This document shows, in pieces, positions 56,762-64,000 of a DNA stretch of 64,000 nt. Under the pieces are notes generated by a model, which saw only the letters and a program-made list of their open reading frames with translations, did not search any database and was not told the DNA's origin. The DNA lies in assembly GCA_037043235.1 (NCBI GenBank), contig JAWRVZ010000111.1, positions 1,569,501 to 1,633,500 of the forward strand, given 5' to 3'. The translations under genes and the position numbers were made by a program. The stretch comes from Rhodeus uyekii (lineage: Eukaryota > Chordata > Actinopteri > Cypriniformes > Acheilognathidae). Position 1 is the stretch's first letter. Each line of letters begins with the position of its first letter.

Positions 56762-56963
56762 TTTAAAGGGTTAGTTTACCCAAAAATGTAATTATTTCCA
56801 CACCCTTATGCTTTTTGTCATTTCACTGAAAGTCAAAGGAGTTTAATGCGGTTTTTAACAAATAAAACATTCTCCAAGATATCCTTCTTTGTTTTTCAAG
56901 AAAGAAAAGTCATGAGTTGACATGACAGAATTTGTATTTTTTGGGTGAACTTACCCTTTAAAG
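56762..56963. mobile_element. Fold-back element (complete but diverged)
   Basis: Ends TTTAAAGGGTTAGTTTACCC and GGGTGAACTTACCCTTTAAA, 202 bp, same family as 19581-19858. The inner palindrome is weaker than in that copy. Confidence 0.75.
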
Positions 56964-57250
56964 TATCTTTCTGAGTTAGGGGCGAGTCGGTTAAAGAATC
57001 ACTGTGGAATACTAAATGGTATTCTAAATAATAATTCACAATGCATACAGTATTATTTCAATGCAGATTTGCAGAAAATTGTGCCTTAATTACACCAGTG
57101 AGTGAGCCATAATAATATAATAAGTCATTATAACTGTGGCGGCCAAATTTACTATACAGTTACAGCAAATTCCACCAAAATAACCTTATCTAGCTGGTTA
57201 AATTTTAGGCAATATATACCCATAAATCTATATATATATATATATATATA

Positions 57251-57610
57251 TTACGCAGTGGGTGCTGGTGTGCGATGCAAAACCAACGAGGAGACTCAGA
57301 AATCAGTGCAGAGACTTTATTAACAAAAAACGCAAAACCAAAACACTTTAAATACACAACGCAAATGGCACACGATGGTGCAAAAACTCTAAACTCGAGG
57401 AGACACGGGAGGAACATCCACACACACACATCCAACACTGACAATAACCGACAAAGACAAAGGAACACAGGAGGGTATTTAAGGACAAACACGGGATTGG
57501 GACCAGCTTACGCGACTTGGGAAGTGAATAGACAGAGACGGGAGCGTGTAAGACCTGGAAGATACACAAAGGAAGACGGATGTGACAGACGCGACGAGAC
57601 GACTGTGACA
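57251..57610 (-). mobile_element. Probable solo LTR, minus orientation
   Basis: Ends GACTGTGACA on the right; the minus strand has a TATA-like TTAAATAC near 57480 and AATAAA near 57320. ATATA flanks both sides, but this lies in a TA run and the left end lacks a clean TG. The 116-residue frame through it is an LTR by-product. Confidence 0.5.
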
Positions 57611-58913
57611 ATATATTATATATAGACATAATTGTCTAAAATCGCTTGAACAACTTTTAAACTCATAAGTAGGAATTTCCCTGGAGGAAGGCAGCAGTCT
57701 ATGGTAACAATAGTGATACGCACAAAGCTGAGGTCAATAGTACAAATGTCACACTGGAATTCACTAATGGCAATGTTATTATTATTGAGTGCAAGCCCAC
57801 AAAGCACCTGTGCTTTATCCCGTGAGAGACATATCTTGTTCGGTCCACATTAGAAAGACTTAAAGCAACAGAACAGACACAGACTGCCTACAAAACTGTG
57901 ATTTATGGGTAATGATGTACCTTTTAAAGTCCATGCTTCAATGTCAAAAGCAGAGTGTCCCTATCGCTCATAGATTCCCATACCCACCATCCCTCACTCC
58001 GGCACGTGACCCCCTCCATCCCCCCACCCGCATCAGCCTTTTCCCCCAGGGAGCCATCACTACGACAGAGACGCTCCCAATTACACAGTGTGGGGGGTAT
58101 TGGAGTGCCTCATAAAACTCCGGACTTCATGAGATGGGGCTGATGGGTAAGAAAGCATGTGTGTGGTGGGGGTAGACGCCTTCCCCTGAACATCATGTCC
58201 TAACTGCTTCAAGCCAGGACAAAGACCCTGTCACTTGCAAGCGTGTTATAGACACTTATTAGGGGAGTTATTGTGGTTTCCACTGCTTTAATTCCTCGCC
58301 TGACTCCACATAAAGCCGCCTAAGGGGTGTAATAAAAATGGCAGGTGCATGGTTAAGAGTGAGAAGTTGACTACGGTTAGAAGCTCAAAGGAACACTGCT
58401 TCTATTAATATGTGATCTGTTTATCAACGTTATGCATAGAGAGAGCGGAAACCATCAACCTTTCGTGACAGATCTGTAGAGCAACAACACACTACAGATT
58501 CAATAGAAAGGCATGCTTCAAGTACATAAAGTGGCGATTGCTAAGGCAACATCAATGTTACTATTACCGGTACTCATATTTACAGTAAGATTAGGGATTT
58601 GAACAAACCACTAGCAGTAAGTATAATTTCACATAATTCATGTAACTCATGAATATTTTTCTTGTGGCAGTGATAGTTTAGTTATGCACGCCGATAGTAC
58701 ATAGCCGATGTTGCTGCTATAGTACTTCATAGAAAAAACAAGGTAAAAAGACAAAAGTGCAAATGAGTTGGTGTGTCAGTGTATCGCCATGAAAATATGG
58801 TAAATGGTTTTACAAGTATTAAATGATTTGGAGGTAGAAATCTAAAAAGTAAAACAAATGTAATCCAGTCATTATGCAACACGGATTAACATAGGATCGC
58901 ATTTTTCTATTCT

Positions 58914-59070
58914 GTTACATTTACATTTATGCATTTGGCAGACGCTTTTATTCGAAGCGACTTACATTGCATTCAAGGAACGCATTGACATTCTAATCAT
59001 TTCTTGTTTTCCCTGGGAATCGACCCCATGACCTTGGCATTGCAAGCGCCACACTCTACTGTTTGAGCTT
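58914..59070 (-). mobile_element. tRNA-derived SINE, nearly full length
   Basis: On the minus strand: an A-box-like GAGCTCAAACAGTAGAGTG, a B-box-like GGGTCGATTCCC, then GAATGCAATGTAAGTCGCTT and AAAAGCGTCTGCCAAATGCA. Same family as 11671-11830 and better preserved. Confidence 0.8.
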
Positions 59071-60035
59071 GATGGAAAAGGTTTGCCACGTTTCCCACCT
59101 TGACTGGAACGACTTTTGCTTTACTTGTTTTTTTGGTTTTTTTTATGCATGAGAGTAACACTGTGATTTAGCACATAATTGAAACAGGTGCATCTCCAAA
59201 ACAGTAAACAAGTTATACAGTAACAGCATGTAAACTAATTTTCCTTTGTTTTCGTCAAGGCATGTTGATTCTGTGCACGCACACTTGGTAAACAGCAGCA
59301 GATGCCCTGGTTAAGGTAGAGCTGGCGCCAGGCTACTGTTCCTTATGTAAATATGAAAGCGAGAGGAGGAGTAGCTCAATGCCCTGCACAGTGGTGGACG
59401 AGCAGCTCTCTTTGAAAAACTGCAGAAAAACACGAGCCACAGAGACAAAGGGGGAGAGCAAGGGAGAGAGAGAGAGTGAGGGTATAAACAGAAAAGAGAA
59501 GGTAAGAGAGAAAGACGGTGATAGTGAGATGGTGAGGGGTCTCTGCCACTCAGCACCCAAGAGTGAAGGAAGAACAGAGGGAGAAGAGGGATGGAGCACT
59601 TGTTGTTTTTAAGTGGCTGTGGGTATTTATGGACGTCACATAGCGCTCTACCCTCCCCGCCAATGACAGCAAGCTGCTGAAAGGGGGGGGTTAACTTAGC
59701 CACTGAAGTCTCAAGAGGGCTTTAGCCTGGTGAAACACATTATGGTGGCTTTTTATGCTTTAGTGTAAATATGGATAATACAGCAAGAAAGAGCGAAAGA
59801 AAAGACAAAAATAGCTAAATAATAGTTTAAATCTAAAATGGTGCTGAACTTTTGTTACAAAACTAACAATAATGACATCTCCATCAAAACTGTTTTTTTA
59901 AGTGTGATAAATAAAATATTGCTGTTTCTTCACATCTAACACAATTTGTATTTATTGTATTATTTTATTAATTAGAAATAAATCAACTTTTCTTTAAAAA
60001 TGTATTTTTACAAAATAACTGTAGAGTATATATAT

Positions 60036-60040
<5 letters not shown>

Positions 60041-60102
<62 letters not shown>
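60041..60102. repeat. (TA)n microsatellite
   Basis: About 30 TA units within an AT-rich tract that extends to about 60480; a second pure run is at about 60369-60403. Confidence 0.9.
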
Positions 60103-60104
<2 letters not shown>

Positions 60105-60363
60105 TTTATAATATTTAATTGCATATTGTGCTGATAACCAAAAAATATATATTATATAAATATACAATAAAAAAATAAATAAACTACTACCAACTACTTC
60201 ATAACTACTAACACTTAAAATTGAATTTATTATTATTTTATTAATTAAAAATAAAATTAACTTGTTTTTTTATAAAAGCATTATATAGTATTAAATAATT
60301 AAATATTATGCAGATAACCACAATTATTGACTATAATAATATAATTTATTATATTATGACTAT

Positions 60364-60410
<47 letters not shown>

Positions 60411-60639
60411 ATATATATTCATGCTTCATCATGTTTCACAATGTTTATTATTTATTATTATTATTATTTATTTCAAAATAAATTGAACCAAAAATCAACT
60501 GTTATTATACAAACACACACACATATGATATACCAAGTTGATTTTTAAAGTGTTATTTTGCAGATCCCTAATAAGGCAGACAGCTGCGAAGCAACAGGGT
60601 AGACAAAGAATAAAAAGGAGGGGTGGGGAGTTGGCCGAG

Positions 60640-61000
60640 TCATTTGTGCAGTGTTTCCTGTCACTGCGTGCTGTGAGGTAGTGCCAAAGCTCTAACCTCT
60701 CGCTTTCACAGTTCCTCGAGTTACACAAGAGACTTCAAAACGCACACAAGCCCCTGAGCGCACAGAGGAGGAGCAGCCTCTCGGGTTTGGCAGGACCGAT
60801 CGCCGTCCTTCCAAACGGAGCAAAGTTCAGCGCCCGTAAGAGGAGCGCAGCCGCTCCCACAGATGCTGCAGACCCGCTGCTGCTGCTGCTCCTCACGTGA
60901 CCGCCTTCTTGTTTACTCCAGCACACAGCTCCAGCCACAGGCGTTCAGAGGAGACTGGAAAGTCTTTGTATAGACAAGTAAAACACAACATGGCCCACAT
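60640..61000 (-). promoter_or_regulatory. znf704: GC/CpG-rich block, candidate znf704 promoter or untranslated exon
   Basis: The only GC-rich stretch upstream of the znf704 exons. It has an E-box CACGTG (60895-60900), GCTGCTGCTGCTG repeats and several CpGs, flanked by AT-rich DNA. Read on the minus strand it looks like a 5' UTR: a 67-codon frame (60735-60938) ends in a stop and does not join 48492. Placement is inference from composition. Confidence 0.3.
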
Positions 61001-61222
61001 GTTTCTTGAAGGGGGGTTTGAGGGGAGACTTTACCTGTTGTCACAGCCACAAAGAGAAAAAAAGAACTCAGAGAAAAAGGGATCTGAGCCATTCTCCACA
61101 TGCTTCTCGGAGCATAACATGTGAAGATCAGCAGCAGCAGCTCTTGAGAAGAGCTTAGCTTCAAATTGTTTCACTCGACTTGATCTTTTGTTTGCCAAGC
61201 ATTGTTTTTAAAACGTCAAAAG

Positions 61223-61590
61223 CAAGGGTCTTCAACCGGGTCACAAAGTCAAATTTAAATATAAGCACCCTGAAATGAAAGCAAGACCACCCTCAGTCGA
61301 TACTGTAACAATATAATATTATTAGCGTAACAGATTTGGCAAACTCATTGCATTTTTTTTTATTTGCGCTCTGGAGAATGTAAAATATTCCTATTTACAG
61401 TGTGCTTTTACAGCGGTGAGAAATATAGCCAATCACAGTCATGTTTGTTGATCTCTTGAATGCAATGTCCACTTTCCGGTCAAAACACTGGAGTTTAGTT
61501 TAGCTCTGTTTGACATTTTTTATTGGGGTCCATGTTCCATGTCTCTATTGCCTAAGGGGTCCTTGCCCTGGAAAACATTGAAGACCCCTG
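61223..61590. mobile_element. Non-autonomous hAT element
   Basis: 368 bp with inverted ends CAAGGGTCTTCAA and TTGAAGACCCCTG. Flanking 8-mers GTCAAAAG (61215-61222) and ATCAAAAG (61591-61598) agree at 7 of 8 positions. No transposase frame. Confidence 0.75.
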
Positions 61591-61598
61591 ATCAAAAG

Positions 61599-64000
61599 CA
61601 CTTTGGAAACAAGTCAATACTTAAATTTGAAGATTACATTTTTTTTTTTTATAAATAATAATAAGAAAACAAAGACAATCAAGGATTTAGGTTGTGTGGT
61701 TTAAAATGAATAAACTTGAGCTTAAACTCTCTCTTTCTATTATGACATTAATTAAACTACTATATGTCAAGAAAGCACAAGTGTAGATTTCTGTGAGAAT
61801 TGATGATGATGGAAGTGCAGAGGATAGAGGGAAAAATGGAGGTAACGAATTAGAAATCTAAAAGGAGAAGTTTGAAAGGAAAAATGTCAGTGGATTTCAT
61901 TATAAAAGAGGAGCTTGAGTTTTCATACATCAGGTCAGAGATATTAATTAATCCAACTAATAACTCTGATTGTGAAAGAAGAAAGTCATATACACCTAGG
62001 ATGGCTTGAGGGTGAATAAATTATAAAATAATTTTATACATTTTTCAGCTGAACTACTCCTTTAGATATCCTTGTATTGGTCAACTGATTGAGGTTACAA
62101 AGTAATTATTAATAATTAATGAGTACAGTAATGCAATTACACTAGTAATTCATTATATTTTAGAGAAACTTTCCCAACACTGATTAAGACTCATTAAATT
62201 TCACTGGTAATGATATCTACTACTGTTATTCATATTAAACAATTAGATCAAGAGTAACAGTGAATAAAGATATAAAACAACTACAGTATCACAGTCTTCG
62301 AAATATGCATAATAACAAGAAAAGTCTGACAGTAATTGTCTTGAAATGTATTGTTGAAGCTGAATAATTTGTTAAAAAGTGCTGCTTTGATGAATGCAGT
62401 AGCAGTGAAGGGAAAGAATTTGGAGATTAGCTTTCTGACAGTCAGCAGTTATTGTAATCGTGATCTCTGAGCTGCGTCTCTAAATTCATTGCTTTGTTTA
62501 ACATTATTATTTGTAGTGGTTTAGAAAAAAAATGCAAATAACCCAACTAACTAAAAAGCTACATTAGTTTCACAGTGCAGAGGGAAGTTGCTGTTCCTCG
62601 GTGCAACAGGCATAATGAGGCTACAGAGTCTGAATGATGAAGCTGGGAGCGAGCGATCACAATGATACTCCATCCCTTGGGCAATATAACGAAACCTCAG
62701 TACAAAGGCTCTGCAACATGTAATACATATGGTGTTTCAGCAGACATTCTTTAAACATCTGGAACAGTCCCTCTCTAGTGCACCACACTACTGAAAGATC
62801 AGCAAGAGATCAAGAATAGTATGAGCTAAAGTGGTTAGTCTACTAAAATGTCTGTGGTCAGTAAAGACCTTCCATATAAAAATGTGTTTGGCAAGGGTGG
62901 GAATTAGGAAACTGTATTACAGCATGCAGGAGTAAATCAAAGTCATAACATCTGATCTATACAGTGTTGTTTTGGTTTGGTTTATGAGGTCTGACATTGA
63001 TCATGCCATTTAGACATACAGTGAAACGTCAGACCTCATAAACAGAACAATGTTTTAAAAACATCACAGAGCACCACATGTTCCTGCTCTTCCAGGAAGT
63101 CAACCCAAGTCCACACATTGATGTGGGATGGAAGAAAGTTATGCATTTTAATAATGGGAAAAATAACTGTTCTTCTGTTCACCTGCTCATTACTCTTTCC
63201 CACCGTCACATCTCTAGCCTATAGAGTCTCCCTGCATTCTCCTCTCTCTCAACTATTCCACAATTGTTGAGTGACACCCCCATGCTGAGAGCTTAATTAG
63301 CACCTCTCCATTTTAATTAATAAAGTCTTTTAGCTCTACAGAGATCAATAATTTATGTTACCAACTAGACTGTCAAAACTGAAAGGAATCATTAGAAATG
63401 CTGAACATTTTACGCAGGTTTATTTTAATAGGACACACTTGAGTAATTTAACATCATGAAGCCCCCCTGCCAGACAATCTTTGCCCCAAACTACTCAAAC
63501 TGAATTAGTTCCTCTCAGTAGCCACAAGAGGAGACATAAAATCTAGGCTACAATTTCATTTACAAAACAGAGCAACAAAGACATTTGTATCCAGACCAAA
63601 CATTTTTGTCCATAAATCCATAAGGCTTAAATTATTTATTTGAATTGATCACTCTGATTTTTTTCTAATGTGAAACTTAATAAATAGATAACTGTAATTA
63701 CTTATATATTATTAAGGTTTAGTTGAAAAATTTCATAATATGGATTATATTATTAAGAGTAATATAATATTTTATATAAATGTATACATATCAGGCAAAT
63801 AATAAAAATAAAATATAGACTAATATTATCAGTCAAAAAATGTGGTAACCAATTTCAGAAATATGTAATATATAATACAGTTATTCATATAATTAATTAG
63901 TTTACTATAGTAAAGTTGACCGAGTGGATCAGGTATTCTGAGCTGGTTTGAGTGGGTGGAGGCGGGGCTAATTTGCATATTCATTAATACCCACATACTA
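61599..64000. other. AT-rich non-coding end of window
   Basis: No exon or RNA gene recognised. A right-arm remnant of the fold-back family may lie near 62040-62070 (TTCAGCTGAACTACTCCTTT). The last 60 bp (GGAGGCGGGGCTAATTTGCA) resemble a common cyprinid repeat that continues outside the window. Confidence 0.4.

Larger units (their letters stand above)
48493..60600 (-). other. znf704: znf704 upstream intron
   Basis: No coding exon of znf704 or of any other gene could be supported here. It contains the repeats listed separately (53406-53700, 55529-55987, 56762-56963, 57251-57610, 58914-59070, AT runs at 60041 and 60369). GA-rich sequence at 59300-59660 produces long false frames. Small open frames in 49-51 kb have no recognisable features. 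Confidence 0.5.

Noticed and set aside
57275..57625. 116-residue + frame
   Set aside because: It lies within an LTR-like repeat whose promoter signals are on the other strand, and no retroelement domain is visible.
59311..59703. 130-residue minus frame rich in Ser/Leu/Pro
   Set aside because: It arises from a GA-rich low-complexity tract; there are no family features, no plausible splice sites, and opposite-strand frames are open too.

Overview
This is a vertebrate nuclear window, almost certainly from a cyprinid teleost (carp/goldfish/barb type). Coding exons are short and far apart with GT-AG introns. The non-coding DNA is crowded with teleost repeats: tRNA-derived SINEs ending in the 'GGATAAAAGCGTCTGCCAAATG' type core, near-palindromic 'GGGATAGTTCACCC' fold-backs, hAT elements with 8-bp duplications, and TA-flanked pogo/Tigger-like MITEs. 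The identification rests on family recognition, not on a database search.

Two protein-coding genes face each other tail to tail. On the + strand, tpd52 (tumor protein D52 family) runs from about 0.7 to 20.76 kb. It has two alternative first exons (889-907 and 7530-7665), a 42-bp cassette exon (16887-16928), a complete C-terminus (stop at 18927) and a 3' UTR to a poly(A) signal at 20741. On the - strand, the 3' seven coding exons of znf704 (ZNF395/SLC2A4RG family, C2H2 finger plus C-terminal C-clamp) lie between 48492 and 35655. Its N-terminal coding exon(s) were not found and probably lie beyond 64 kb. Both gene models were built by joining exons whose splice phases agree and whose translations match the human family members as I remember them.

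The space between the genes (20.8-35.6 kb) holds a CpG-rich, CRE-containing block near 22.4 kb and one young Ty3/gypsy chromovirus-type retrotransposon (24637-29903, coding on -). That element has two 483-bp LTRs that look identical by eye, a GAGGG target duplication, gag zinc knuckle, protease, RT, RNase H, DD35E integrase and chromodomain. Its only visible lesion is a single-base frameshift in RT. A 10-nt perfect complement between the sequence next to the 5' LTR and the predicted transcript start, 24-31 bp downstream of a TATA box, indicates Tf1/sushi-type self-priming. The reading frame runs from inside one LTR to inside the other, so the primer site, the polypurine tract and the LTR poly(A) signal all lie within codons.

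The tpd52 introns and the znf704 introns carry most of the other mobile DNA: MITE families in pairs, hAT elements, solo LTRs, an inverted-repeat element with a 5-bp duplication at 53406-53700, SINEs, microsatellites and an intragenic duplication later split by a SINE. I see no tRNA, rRNA, CRISPR array or bacterial-type operon.
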